A DNA stretch of 64,000 nt, from positions 816,366 through 880,365 of the forward strand of contig MNCI01023539.1 of NCBI GenBank assembly GCA_015680685.1. The letters run 5' to 3'. How positions within the stretch are numbered: the first letter of the stretch is position 1; each line of letters starts with the position of its first letter. The position numbers and the translations under genes were made by a program. This stretch comes from Gnetum montanum (taxonomy: Eukaryota; Streptophyta; Gnetopsida; Gnetales; Gnetaceae). Under the pieces are notes generated by a model. It ran no database searches. It worked only from the letters and a program-made list of their open reading frames with translations, and was not told the DNA's origin. Positions 50,490 through 62,319 of this stretch are shown here, piece after piece.

Positions 50490-51510
50490 ATGTCGAAAAC
50501 ATCTCCAAAATGGCCAGAACAATCAACGCACACACTAGACCTGGAGGTTGGAGACATAACCGAAAACCCCCTCAGCGAAGTTTCTATTGTTACGCATAAA
50601 GGTGAGTCCAAAACTCTTAGGGTTAGTTCTCTACTAGACCAGAAAACGCATAACTCTATAAAACAGATCCTCCAGGACAACGTCACGGTATTTGCATGGT
50701 CATACGAAGACATGCCGGGACTAGATCCTAGGTTAATTCAACATAACATAATCTTAGACCCGCATATCAAAGCAATTAAGCAAAAAGCATGAAAAATCAA
50801 ACCAAAAATCGTGCTAGCAATGTGTGATGAGATCACCAAACTGTATTAGGCTGGTTTCATCCGCGCGGTCGATTACTCGGATTGGGTATCTAACATTGTA
50901 GTTGTCCCAAAGAAGACTGGAAGTATACGCATCTGTATGGACTTCCGAGATTTAAACAAAGCCGCAATCAAGGACAACTTTCCACTACCAAGTATCAACC
51001 AGCTAGTCAATACAACAGCTGGGCATGCGCTCCTATCCTTCATGGATGGCTTTTCAGGCTATAATCAGATTCGCATCAACCCAGAACATCAATTGACCAT
51101 AACATTCATGATGCCGTGGGGGACCTTTTGCTATACCATGATACCTTTTGGTTTGAAAAATGCCAAAGCGACGTATCAACGGGCTATGAAATACATCTTT
51201 AGTGATTACCTCCTAGGAAGACTGAATGATTATGTTGATGATATAGCTGTTAAGTCTATGAAATCAGAAGATCATTCAGAGGACCTGGAGTTAGTCCTTA
51301 AAAGATGCTCCAAATACGACCTCCGGCTCAACCCAAAGAAGTGCGTATTCGGAGTCAAAATCGGACACATGTTGAGGTTTGTGGTGTCAGAAACTGGCAT
51401 ACGAGTAGACCCTGATAAGGTCAAAGCCATTATCGAGTTAACGCCTCCCACAGATCTCAAACAATTACGCGGGTTACAAGGACGATTACAGTTTATCAGG
51501 TAGTTCATCT
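50490..51510 (+). pseudogene. Reverse transcriptase of element F
   Basis: The pre-RT part has NVTVFAWSYEDMPGLDPRLI, typical of Tat. The RT core has VDYSDWVSNIVVVPKKTGSI, CMDFRDLNKAAIKDNFPLPS, ALLSFMDGFSGYNQIRINPE, GTFCYTMIPFGLKNAKATYQ and RLNDYVDDIAVKSMKSEDHS, keeping catalytic Y-V-D-D. It makes DNA from the element RNA. Two stops fall at 50790 and 50850; from 50937 to 51503 it is open for 188 codons. The connection to RNase H has one more stop near 51502. Confidence 0.93.
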
Positions 51511-52500
51511 CGAGATTAATAGATAAACTACATCCTATGCAACATCTCCTCAAGAAAGGTGTTAATTTCGAGTGGACATACGATTGCCAGCATGCATTTG
51601 ACAACCTAAAACAGGATCTTCAACGCTTGCCAACGGTATTCCTGCCACAAAGGGATCAGCTGTTCTACATTTACCTTGTGACCTCGAACGTAGCCTTAGC
51701 TGCATTACTCTGTCAAAAGAGAAGCAACGGGTCAGAAGTACCCATCTACTACTTGAGTCATGCCCTATGTGCGCACGAAATGAGGTACAACGAAGTAGAG
51801 CGTAATTGCCTAGCGTTAGTGTTTACGCTAAAGAAATGTAGGCACTATCTCTTCTGTAGTCAGGTCAACATCATCTGTAAAAATAACATCCTTGGGCCAT
51901 TACGCATAATCTATACGAAAGCAGTAAAATAGCTCGTTGGAAAGCTATGACGGCAGAATTCGATCTGCATTACATTGGTCAATCTTCTACGAAAGGCCAA
52001 GCGATAGCTGACCAATTAATAACATCACCTATTGACAGTCAGGCAACCATAGAGCCTGAATTTTCAAATGAACATGTACATAGTTTAAGCCCTGTTTTAA
52101 CAGGCCCCGAAGAAACGTTATATTTTGTCGGAGCTTCAACCACTAGAGGTGGCAGTGCCGCCATTGTCATTACGCTATCACTTGAGGATGTGCATCTTCA
52201 TGCTTACCGCTTGACCTTTCCCTGTACGAACAATGTGGTAAAGTACGAGGGACTCCTTAGGGGATTATTAACTACCAAAGAACTTGATGTTCGACACCTG
52301 GCAATTAGGGGTGATTCAATGCTTGTTATAAATCAAATCACACGAGTCTACGCCTGCAAGGCTACATATTTACAGCCCTACTGCGATATGGCTAAAGATC
52401 TTTTGAAGCGGTTCACAACCATTGATGCCCAACACGCGCCCCGCAATGATAACACACTGGCCGATGCACTGGCTACGTTAGCCTTAAATGTGTCGTCACA
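51511..52500 (+). pseudogene. Two RNase H domains of element F
   Basis: The first (51537-51930) has LLKKGVNFEWTYDCQHAFDN, VPIYYLSHALCAHEMRYNEV and ERNCLALVFTLKKCRHYLF. The second, archaeal-type domain (52115-52490) has LYFVGASTTRGGSAAIVI, YRLTFPCTNNVVKYEGLLRG, IRGDSMLVINQITRVYACKA and DNTLADALATLAL. In it the first catalytic Asp (FDGAS in relatives) is Val, while the later Glu and Asp residues remain, so it is probably inactive. A second RNase H is a mark of the Tat lineage. Confidence 0.88.
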
Positions 52501-53832
52501 CCTATTCGACACCTGTCCCACATTAATAACAGATTGCATAGACCCTATCACTCAGGCAGTGCAAATATCTTCATTGCTCGAGGATAGAACGTCGGAGTGG
52601 TACGACCACATTAAAGCTTACCTCTTGCATGGCGAACCACCGCACGAGTTAACACGCACGCAGAAAGATGCTATTCGCAAGCGAGCCAGGCAGTACGTCA
52701 TCATAGGAGATAGTACCCTCTGTAGACGCTCTTTTGATGGAGTACTGCTTACTTGCGTTAACAAAGATCAGGCGCAACGTATAGTTGGTGAAGTCCACGA
52801 GGGGTTATGCAAAGGACACGTAGCACCAGAAGCCATAAAATCCGTCGCTTAGGGTATTATTGGCCATACATAGAAAAATATTGCCTTACAAAGGTCAAAA
52901 CATGCGACACGTGTCAACGTTACGCGAATCTCATACATGTGTCACCTACAGAACTACATATGACCCAGATCACATGGCCCTTCCAACGATGGGGACTAGA
53001 CATCATAGGGCCCATCACGCCAAAGTTTTCCGCAGGGCATAGCTTCATCACCACAACTACTGAGTACTTCATGAAGTGGGTGGAAGCCATCCCTTTACGG
53101 AAGATTACATCTCAATAGGTCTGTCATTTCATCTTGGACAATATTGTAACCCGATTTGGCCTCCCAATGGCTATCGTGATCGACAATGGGCCACAGTTTA
53201 GTAGTCTGGAAACCAGATCTTTTTATGACAATCTTGGCATCAAAAAATCTTTTTCCTCGCCTTACTACCCGCAAGCGAATGGTCAAGCTGAAGCAACAAA
53301 TAAAGTCATTATCAATTTACTCAAGAAAATGCTCGACAGCAACAAGAGACGGTGGCATGAAAAGATCCTTTATGTGCTATGTGCATATCATACCACATGC
53401 AGAACAGCTACAGACAGTACACCCTATAGCCTAGTCTATGAATCCGAGGTGGTGCTGCCCCTCGAATTACAAGTTTCTTCTCTGCGGATGGTCCTCTCCA
53501 TGATTATAAATGAGGCTCAACACACCAAGTCTCGGATCATGGATTTGGATATAGTAGAGGAGAAGCAAATACAGACACTTGATACTATTGAAAAGTATCA
53601 AGATAAGTAGAGGCAAAAGCACCGTCACAATCTTCAACAACGTCCTATCAAGAAGGGAGATTTGGTTCTCAAGGCCGTTCACGAACCAGTAGGCAAATTC
53701 TCTACAAACTGGGAGGGCCCTTTCTTGGTAGTTGATGTATATGGAAATGGTGCATTCAAGCTAGCAGACATCAATGGCAACGAGTTACCGAATCCTATAA
53801 ATCATATATATCTGAAGCGGTACTACATCTAA
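52501..53832 (+). pseudogene. Integrase of element F
   Basis: The zinc-binding part reads VHEGLCKGHVAPEAIKS, then after a stop at 52850 and a shift LGYYWPYIEKY and CDTCQRYAN (H-H-C-C kept). The core keeps all three acidic residues: WGLDIIGP, VIDNGPQFSS and NGQAEATNKVI. The C-terminal part has KGDLVLKAVHEPVGKFSTNW, EGPFLVVDVYGNGAFKLADI and ends LKRYYI, TAA at 53832. Three stops interrupt it. No chromodomain. It would join the DNA copy to the host chromosome. Confidence 0.92.
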
Positions 53833-53865
53833 GTGCATATCCTGTGTTAACATCAAGTAAGGCAA

Positions 53866-54345
53866 CATTCATCCGCTATGACGTAAAATTGGCATTTCCT
53901 TCACGCGTTCGCCACGACGCTAAACTGGCAATGATCGTCCGCCACGACGTAAAACTGGCAAGTTGCAACCGTCCGCTACGACGTAAAACTAGCAGCGTTG
54001 TACAGGTCCGCCAAGATAAAAAATTGGCAGTTTCTGTAAGCGTCCGCTACGACGCTAAATTGGCACCGGCTATCCGCCATGACATAAAACTAGCACAGGT
54101 AAGTAGCCATCTGCTGAGACGTAAAACCAGCACAGATTTGTCTCTGGGTCACGACATGAAACTGACATCCACAGCATAGTCTACTGAGACCATAAATCAG
54201 CCCTACCACCGTCCGCTATGACGTAAAACTAGCATTTCTCGGTCCGCCCAGACTTTAAACTAGGACCATGGTCTGCTGAGACATAAAACAAACAATGACA
54301 GTCTGCCAGGACTTAAAACTGGGACTTACAGGCTGCCATCATGCA
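53866..54345 (+). repeat. Array B: spaced copies of a GTCCGCTACGACGTAAAACT motif
   Basis: At least twelve copies of the form CCGCYACGACGTAAAACTGGCA, with variants, occur every 27-50 bases, starting 30 bases after the integrase stop. The last copies decay to CTGCCAGGACTTAAAACT. Most copies could read R-H-D-V-K-L-A, but at about 53970 and 54110 the spacing throws the motif out of that frame, so it looks like a DNA motif rather than a protein repeat. It shares CGC-ACG-C-TAAAACTAG with array A. Confidence 0.85.
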
Positions 54346-54371
54346 AATCAAGCAAGCGTAATCATCTCTGT

Positions 54372-54893
54372 GTGGCTACAAAACAAATGGGATGGGATGT
54401 TGGGATAGTCCCAGCATCACCACCTCACAGGCATTTTGCTGATTCCTCGGATGTGCTGAAAGGCATATTACTGACCCCTCGGAGATGCCGTCACTGCACC
54501 CACTACAGCGATGGCACCTTTGAGAGTTTAGTTTCACTGACCAGAGCCTCGAGGGAGTTCTCATCAATAACAACTTTGGGGATCTCCGCTCATCATCACT
54601 ATCAGACTCTGGCTTCACAGATTCACCTAGCTGGTTCTTTGCATAACCAGTCAGGTGCGCTGAGTTTGGTGTTCTTTGGTGGCGATATGCTGGGCCGAGC
54701 GTCAATGTTAAAGACTCTAGCCTTATGCTACAGTTTCTCCTTCATGGCCCGTTCACTTTATCTCGCCTCAAATAGTACTTGTTTCAACAACCTCGCCGGT
54801 AATTCGCACGAGCAATGGTATCCTCTGTTTTCTTCTTTGGTTGTAGGTTACTTGTTACGAGGACGTCATTCGAAGGTGCATTCATCTGAGTAG
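54372..54893 (+). CDS. Uninterrupted 173-codon frame after integrase in element F
   Basis: An open frame without stops, while all other F frames have stops. It begins at a GTG or an ATG slightly further in (54389). Composition is Ser/Leu/His-rich with no motif I recognise and no signal peptide. The minus strand is also open at 54376-54705. It may be chance in non-coding tail. Confidence 0.2.
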   Translation: MATKQMGWDVGIVPASPPHRHFADSSDVLKGILLTPRRCRHCTHYSDGTFESLVSLTRASREFSSITTLGISAHHHYQTLASQIHLAGSLHNQSGALSLVFFGGDMLGRASMLKTLALCYSFSFMARSLYLASNSTCFNNLAGNSHEQWYPLFSSLVVGYLLRGRHSKVHSSE

Positions 54894-55485
54894 TGTAGTA
54901 CCGACAGCGTTTTGAGATGGCTACTGAAGTTAACCTATCCACTTGGGGGTGCATCCTTTTGTTCCTCATGATCCTACCCCCAGCCCTTATCACTATCCTT
55001 AATTATCCCATCTGCTTCCCTTATGCAAAACATGAAACGCTTTCCACATCTGCATTACACTCAAGTCCATGAACTGACGTAATGCAACTCGCCTAGTGGA
55101 CAACAAAAAAAAATGGGGGTCGGCAAAATGGGTGAAACACATCTCACCTAGACCATGCAGATGTAACACAATTCGTCTATGCAAGCCCCTTCATCTACAA
55201 AATGATGGCATAACTCCATGCAAACGCAATCACAGGAGAAAGCATGAGTGCTTATGCATGAAAAAGCTATCCCTACTCATTTGGGTCTTCACCGAACCTC
55301 ATTTGAGTCTTCCCTGAACCTGTTTCCTCCTATACTATCCTATCTCCCGTTTCCCTCATCTCTGCACCTCTATGTTGACAGGGCGACACTTGAGTAACCA
55401 TTGATGAATGTTGTTGGTACTTTTACCTATCCGGTGTTTCGTATTCTTTGTCGCCGTCTTTTGAGCAAGCCCTCTAACCATCAAC

Positions 55486-55498
55486 AAAGAGGGGCCAT
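55486..55498 (+). other. Polypurine tract of element F
   Basis: AAAGAGGGGCCAT directly precedes the 3' LTR start TGAAAGACC. Confidence 0.75.
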
Positions 55499-56998
55499 TG
55501 AAAGACCATAGAAATTGCGAATCGGCCTCAGGCAAAGATTCACGATTCAGGCAGAAGTTTGCGACAGCAATTCAGAAGACAGAATAAAGCAAAGAGGTGC
55601 GTAGCATCAAGTCTCCGAGTTTCTCACAGATTTTAAACTTACTTTTTTTTCTCTCTTTACGCTACATTACACAACATAGCGTAGTGTCGCTTAGCGTAAT
55701 TCTGTTTAGCGTAGCTCGATATCAAAAAGCAACTTACTTCGGCAATTTTGACGAAGTTTAAAGTTTAAAACTTGTCGCATATTTGGCTAAGTCTTTTGCT
55801 CAGGGCCGAGTTTACGCTCCATTATGCATAGCAGCATAATGAGCTTCAAAGAAGACAAAGTCAGAGTACAAGGAAGACTTGCAAATTGATTTCTTTCTTT
55901 GCAGATTGGTCGCTTTACGCTTATTACGCTACGCAGCGTGGACAAGCGTAATTCATTGTAAAGTTGACCATTTTTATGCTCTATTACGCTTTGCGGTGTA
56001 AATAAGCGTAAAATAGCTGGCATCAACTACTCCTATACTCTATTACGCTCTGCCACGCGACGTAGCGTAAACAAGTGTAATACAGTGTAAAGTTGGCTAA
56101 AGTAGTTATGCATCTGTTATCCACACGCACAATACGCTGATGAGCGTATTGTGCGTAATCATGAAGCAACTTTGGCAGAAGTGGTCGACAGCATATTTTG
56201 CTCCCCTTCCCAAAACGTGATGCGATGTAGCCAATTTCAACATAAATTCTACCAAGTAAATGGTATTTTAAAGGTTCAGGACACGTGTCATCAGGGCCAT
56301 GCTTTCTCCATATGTTGTCGAACTTATAAATACTCCAGTTGGCGAAGAAACAAAGGCCCCCGGGCATCTTTAACTTTTGGCAGCATTACCTTTTAGCAAA
56401 GACAGAAGACATTTTGCTTGAGCATTGGCAGCAGGAGCGATCAGTCCTTTGGCGAAAACACAACTCTCTCCATTGGCGATCGTTGGCAACTTTGAGCAGA
56501 GACTACCGAATGCAAAAGAGCAGATTAGAGATCAAGAGATTATCTGGTGCGGTTTGTAAGGTTTATTGATCAGAAACATTTGATCAATAGACGTTAGAGC
56601 TTGACCTTCCTTGCATCCCATCTCGGCTTACGAGGTAGATCGAACTCCATTCTGTACTCCTTGTTGAACAGTTTTCTTGTTATTTTGTGTATGCTTCGCA
56701 CAAGATAAGCAGAGCTTTCCCATTGGAAATTTGTATGCAATATACCTAGTTTTCGGGTCAAAGTACAGATCTTGGAATTGTGCATTTTCCTTAAATTCAC
56801 CGAATCAAATTGTTCCACGGAATATCTACAATATTCGTCGATTTACTGATTGAGTAAGTCCCTATCTGATCAACAAGACCGTTCAGGGCATTGTGGATTC
56901 GTTTCCTCTAGCACGGCCCTCATACGGATCCGTGGTTAAGACTGTGTACACAGATTTTTGTTTGGTATTTCCAGCTACCGACATTTTTCATCATTACA
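55499..56998 (+). repeat. 3' LTR of element F
   Basis: Begins TGAAAGACCATAGAAATTG and ends TTCATCATTACA. It carries the same palindrome chain (55660-56156). It lacks the 62-bp segment found at 40959-41020 of the 5' LTR. Confidence 0.95.
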
Positions 56999-57003
56999 CA
57001 AGT

Positions 57004-58023
57004 GCTAGACACCATTTTGGGGCATGGCTATTACAGCTTTCTGGATGGTTATAGTGGCTATAACCAAATTCGGATTACACCAAAGGACCAAGAAAAGACA
57101 ACTTTCACAAGTTCTTGGGGAACTTTTGCTTACAGACAGATGTCATTTGATCTACACAATGCCCCAACCACATTTCAATGCTAAGTTCTCAACATTTTCC
57201 AACAATAGATCGGTAGTAGGGTAGAAGTTCTTATAGACGATTTTTCTACCTATGGAGCTACATTCGAGCAAGCCCTGAACCATCTTAAGCAAGTGTTGAA
57301 AAGATGTATCAAAATAAACATTTGGCTCAATTGGCAAAAGAGCCATCTTATGGTCTAGGAAGGCATAGTATTGGGGCATCACATCTCAAAAGCAAGAATT
57401 AAGGTGGACCCTAAAAAAATAAGGGTCATTCAAGGAATAACCCATCAACCTGAAATAGTCAAAGAACTTCAGTCATTCCTTGGTCATACTGGCTACTACT
57501 GGCGATTCATCAAGAATTTTTCCAAAATAGCCAAGCTGTTGGTAGAATTAACAAAGAAGGATGCATCATTCATCTGGACCCCTACATGTGAATCAGCATT
57601 TCAACAAATAAAGCAAAATCTTGTTAAAACCCCCATTCTTCAAGCATCAAATTAGTCCAGACCATTTCATGTGATGATTGATACATCAAATTATGCTTTG
57701 GGGGCAATGCTTATGTAGATGGATGATCAAAAATGTCCATATTACATTCATTGTGCAAGATGGAGCATTGTAGGTGCACAATTGAACTACACCACCACAG
57801 AAAAGGAGTTGATGGCAGTGGTGTTCGCTTTAGAGAAATTCAGGCACTATGTGCTTGGCTACAAAGTGCATGTGCACACAGATCATAGTGCCATCAGGTT
57901 TCTAATGAACAAACCAATGGTGAGCCCCCATGTCATACAGTGGCTCATGATTTTACAAGAATTCAATCTCACAATGGTAGATTGTAAAGGTGTGGAAAAT
58001 GTGGTTCTAGATCACTTATCGTG
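57004..58023 (+). pseudogene. Reverse transcriptase and RNase H of element D, second part
   Basis: Directly after the CAAGT duplicate: VLDTILGHGYYSFLDGYSGY, TTFTSSWGTFAYRQMSFDLH, then EVLIDDFSTYG, where the usual F/Y-M/V-D-D is L-I-D-D. Further: EGIVLGHHISKARIKVDPKK, LQSFLGHTGYYWRFIKNFSK. RNase H (57664-58023) has MMIDTSNYALGAML, AQLNYTTTEKELMAVVFALE, VHVHTDHSAIRFLMNKPMVS and CKGVENVVLDHLS. Only a few stops. Confidence 0.9.
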
Positions 58024-59480
58024 ATTAAGATGGGATGACAAGAAGAAAGAGAGCCCTTTCTCTGATCAATTCCCTAAAGAATCTCTCCTTGCAGATGTTA
58101 TTAATGCAAAAATTCTTAATGAACCAAAATGGTATGATGCCATCCTCACTTATCTACTCAAGAAAAAATTGCTACAAGTGTTGGACACTAGAAAGAAATA
58201 AGAGTTTCTTCACTATGTCAAACATTTCATGGAGATTACTGAAAACCTTTACAAGGTTTGTCCCAATGGCTTGGTACTTTGGTGTGTCCCTAATATAGAT
58301 CAACCGCATGTTCTTCAGGATTCTCATGAAGGTCCTTGTGGGGGATATTATGTTAGAAGACACATGACCATAAAAATGCTCATGGTAAGGTATTATTGGC
58401 CAACAACCTTCAGAGATGCACATCAATTCATCTACGCTTGTGATCATTGCCAGAGGGATGGTGAAATGACAATTCAAATGGAGGGACCACAATAATGGAT
58501 ACAACCTCTCAAACCATTCAACATTTGGGGCATTGACTTCATGGGTCCCATCAAATCTTTATCAAATGAAAAGGCATATATAATAGTCGCAGTTGACTAT
58601 TATACTAAGTGGGCAAAAGCAACAACCATCACCAACTGTACATCCACCACTGCTACTTGGTTTGTACAAAAAAAATATCGTAAATAGGTTTGGTGTACCT
58701 CATTCATTAATTTCTGATAATGGAACTCACTTTATAGGTGCCACTTTTCAGAAATTGATGCAACACTTGGGGGTTGAACATAAACTCACAACACCATATC
58801 ACCCCCAAGCCAATGGTTGAGTTGTAGTCACTAATTAGGAGATTATAAAAATTTTAACGTGTACCATTAGCAAATACCAAAAGGACTGGAGCACTAAATT
58901 AAATGATTCCCTTTGGGTCTATTGCTCTACATGAAAGCTTTCCATAGGTTATTCTTCCTATAAGCTTGTGTATGAAAAACTACCAACATTGCCCATCCAA
59001 TCTGAGCTTCGTACACTCTCTACAACCTATGACCTTGACCTAGATCTAAGTCTAGCACCAAAAGAATGATTAATAAGTCTCAACTTGCTAGATGTAAATC
59101 AGTTAATGGCCCTATCATCCAATGAAATGCATAAGGCATTCAACAAGAAATTCCATGAACTCAAAATAAGAAAAGTCAAGTTTCAACTAGGAGACAAGGT
59201 TCTCTATTGGAATCCTACACATATACCCCAACAAACCAAATTTCAAACATTGTGGAAAGGACCTTACATCATAGATGAGACTTTTCTACAGGGGCCATGA
59301 TCATCTACAAACCTAACAAGCCAAATAAAAAGCAACTAGTCAACATTCAACAAATAAAACTTTTCTATGAGCCCAAGCCAACTAACTTAACAAACACCTT
59401 GCTAGATGGACAACCATGCTCAATTTTTCAGATCTCTCCCTTTCAACTTAGTCATCGAGGAGATGGCCACCCATACTAAC
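58024..59480 (+). pseudogene. Integrase of element D
   Basis: The zinc-binding part has DSHEGPCGGYYVRRHMTIKM and ACDHCQRDGEM. The core has IWGIDFMGPIKSL and FGVPHSLISDNGTHFIGATF, then YHPQANG, stop, VVVTN, where the catalytic Glu of QAE has become Val. The C-terminal part reads VKFQLGDKVLYWNPTHI and FQTLWKGPYIIDETFLQGP, then a tail ending SHRGDGHPY, stop at 59480. Dead by the lost Glu, stops and a frame shift near 58670. Confidence 0.88.
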
Positions 59481-61454
59481 ACCTTAGGTAGCTCCTCAAT
59501 TTTGACTTTTTTTTCACATTTTTTTACAACTTTTTTTTTCATCTTCTTTGTTTTATATTTTTGTTTTACATATTTTTATTTTTAAGGTTATTGGTTTTCC
59601 CTTAGTTTTTGCTTTACATCATTGTTAATATATTTAATATTTATTGTCTACTCTTGTACTTTCTTTATGGCTATGTTTGCTTGTGTTTGATGTGTTTCTC
59701 TCCATTTTCTGCTAATAAGGTGGCAGGTAAAATGGTAATGCACTACTCGATGGTGGTATGCTTCATTTGTAATTTGATTGTTCATCCCTGGCTTATGACT
59801 TTGAATGTTCTTGTTGATGACTAGGACATGGTTTCCTTTCATGTAATAGGCAATGAGTCCACATCATCCACCCATCCACATACTCTATGGTTTTCCTTGT
59901 TTTGGAAGCGTCTAGTCTCTTCTTCAGTAATACAACTTTAATAAATTGATTACTTATGTAGTTTTTGGAATCAAGAAGGAATCAAAGGTTTGGACATGGT
60001 GTGGCTTCAAAGGGATGCAGTATTCTTTGTGTTTTTCTATTTTCCTATGTGTAGGAGTGTTCTCATAAGCTTCTCATCGTTCTGTGTCATTTCATGATAG
60101 GAAGTCAAATAAGTCCTTGCATGGTATGGTTCTCATTCAAAAAACAACAACAACAAAAAAAAAGAGACGAGGATTCAAAGCACACCCTTTAGACAAAATA
60201 AATACAAAAAATACATGGGTCTTTGGATGGTGTGATTTCCATTCAAAAAAAACATGGGAATTCAAAGCACACCCCTTAGACCAAATAAAAGGGCTACACG
60301 CACTGGTTATGAGACTTGTCTTGTCTCCTCTAACTAAGGCCCTTTCTCACTTCCTACCTTCACTCTAATTTGGAATGGTGGTTGTTTTGTGGGAGCATTC
60401 CTATGTCTCAGGGGATGGACTTGCCTTAGAATGTCGATGCGAAGTTACTGAAAGTGGTTGGTTTTGATCTAGACTGAGGAAGGATCCTACCAAGTCAATT
60501 AATTACAAACTCCACAAGGGACTGTATGTGACCATAATTAGGAACTCCATTCCACTCTCTCTGTCATCCATCTATGCTTTTCATGCCTCACCTCACTGTT
60601 GATTTCATGTTTTGATTTAATGTTCTAGTTTGATATGTCTGGTTGTTTCTATAACCATTAATCATCCATGGTGCCCATGGACTCCTTGGTTTGAAGTTAT
60701 GCAAGGACATAAAAGGCCTGTGTCTGCTTTGGGGAGGACCCACTAGCATATCTTTTGGTTTAGTTAAGTTAAGTTCTTTACCCTTAGACATTGTTACAAT
60801 CAAATTATTTTTATTTACCCCATCCATGTCATCCAATTATATGCACCTTCACAACTATTTGTAATTAACTCCCTTTTATTGTTGTGAATTCCCTCTTTCC
60901 AGCACTCCTTGTGTTAAGCTTTTTCTGAATTATATGGATCGCTTCTCTTATTTAACCCATTCGTCAATCTTTCCACTAACAACATCAAGCAACCAATCTA
61001 TCACAATCATAATCTAGCTAGATAAAATCAATGATGAGACAAGGTACTCAGTCATTATCTATTGCATTATATATACGAATCCTTGGTTTTGTTTTGATTG
61101 CAGTGGAAAGAATGGACAGGAAGTGGGACTATCGTCACCAAGGAGGATGAAACCATATCACTCGCAGAAGATTATTCATAACCATTGGATCTCTTCTATC
61201 TCTCCCTCATTCTTCTATTACCAAGAGGGGTTGGATGTTCTTTGGATCTGTTGGTGTTCTTTCCTATTGTCATGGACACCCAATGTTATACACCATTGTC
61301 ATATTGTATGCTCGGGCACTTTTGTACTTGTCTATTTTCTCTGTGTCACTCTACATGTCAGTCAAATAAGTCCACACCCCCTATTATATTTTGTAAGGGA
61401 CTTGTTCCTCTTCTTATGTACTCAAGGATGAGTTTTTATTTAGTCGTGGGGGTA
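59481..61454 (+). other. T-rich run and conserved non-coding tail of element D
   Basis: A T-rich run (59500-59600) is followed by the block shared with A, B and C. It contains a partial internal duplication (60120-60203 and 60227-60290) around the words ATTCAAAGCACACCC. It ends GTCGTGGGGGTA (61443-61454), the polypurine tract. Open frames here are not kept in the relatives. Confidence 0.65.
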
Positions 61455-62319
61455 TGATAAATTTTTTTTTCATCACTCCAATATCGAGGTGGCTACGATA
61501 TCAGGTACACAATATCAGGTATGTGATATCGTAGCCCAAGATGTGATATCATACATTCAATATCAGAAGGTTACTCCCAGGTCTATAAATACAGTGCCCA
61601 ATCACACAATTGGGAGTAAGTTTTAGCAATCAAGTAGTGAAACTCTTGCAATTTATCCATTTGAAAGTTAGAATATTTTCGAAGTGCCTACAATAGGAGG
61701 TCTGAGTGTGAACAAATCTTTATTCAAGCATTGATGTACCTAAGCACACCATTGTGTTAGTAATAAAGACAAGATCTTTGATCCATTTGTTGCAACACTT
61801 GAGATTTTCTTTCTTATGCATTTATATTTTATGCAATTTACATTAATGCTATTTATTTTGATAAATCAAGCAAATCATTAAATTACACAAGCACAACCCC
61901 TTTGAGCATACATGTGACACTTGGTAGCTCAAAAAAAACTAGCGTTTGATAGCCCAGTAGTGTTTGCACAAAGTTCAAGATGTGTCTGGGAAGTGGGAAT
62001 AGTTACTTGTGTTAGGCTATATTAGACTTTAGTTTCCTTAGCAATTAATCGCTTTTACTTTTAATCACTCTTACTTTTATTCTTGTTCTAGGTATGTAAT
62101 TCCATAAAAACACAAAATAATAAAAATCTTATGCCTTAGTCACACTTAACCATACAATTGCATTCCATAAGTGGGACTGGGAAGACAACGAACGAACAAC
62201 ATGCACACCTTGTTTAGCTTTAGTGCACTTAGTAACTATAGTCTATGGAATTTGACCAGATTGCACATGAACACTTGTGATATGTATGGTTGGGCATAGG
62301 GGTACCTTACCACTCATCA
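61455..62319 (+). repeat. 3' LTR of element D
   Basis: Begins TGATAAATTTTTTT and ends TTACCACTCATCA. U3 (61487-61565) has six GATATC-type sites, such as TACGATATCAGG, GTGATATCGTAG and GTGATATCATAC. TATA box CTATAAATAC is near 61582. Confidence 0.93.

Larger units (their letters stand above)
39656..56998 (+). mobile_element. Element F: 17.3-kb Tat-lineage Ty3/gypsy retrotransposon with an antisense spliced gene
   Basis: The LTRs are 39656-41220 and 55499-56998. The flanks are CAAGT at 39651-39655 and 56999-57003, an exact target duplication, and the host RT frame rejoins across it. The order is PBS, gag, protease, motif array, antisense gene, RT, RNase H, second (archaeal-type) RNase H, integrase, motif array, short tail, polypurine tract. 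Two RNase H domains and the DNG form of protease mark the Tat lineage. It is richer in CpG than D, and its LTRs are clearly alike, so it is the youngest insertion. Still, each protein has some stops. Confidence 0.96.
33191..62319 (+). mobile_element. Element D: Athila-like Ty3/gypsy retrotransposon, interrupted by solo LTR S and element F
   Basis: The 5' LTR (33191-33956) lacks its first part. The 3' LTR is 61455-62319. Removing F (with one CAAGT) and S (with one AGAAC) leaves about 9.9 kb in the order PBS, gag, protease, RT, RNase H, integrase and non-coding tail. The host reading frames rejoin exactly across both insertions (KLEN/CKGYFPII in protease; SFVDQ/VLDTILGHG in RT). It has no ORF3. 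No target duplication is found because the 5' LTR end is lost. It is dead: many stops, and integrase has lost its catalytic Glu. Confidence 0.92.

Noticed and set aside
53844-54179. Peptide-precursor gene with R-H-D-V-K-L-A repeats
   Set aside because: Several units are out of frame with the others, so frame is not maintained; a DNA motif array is simpler.
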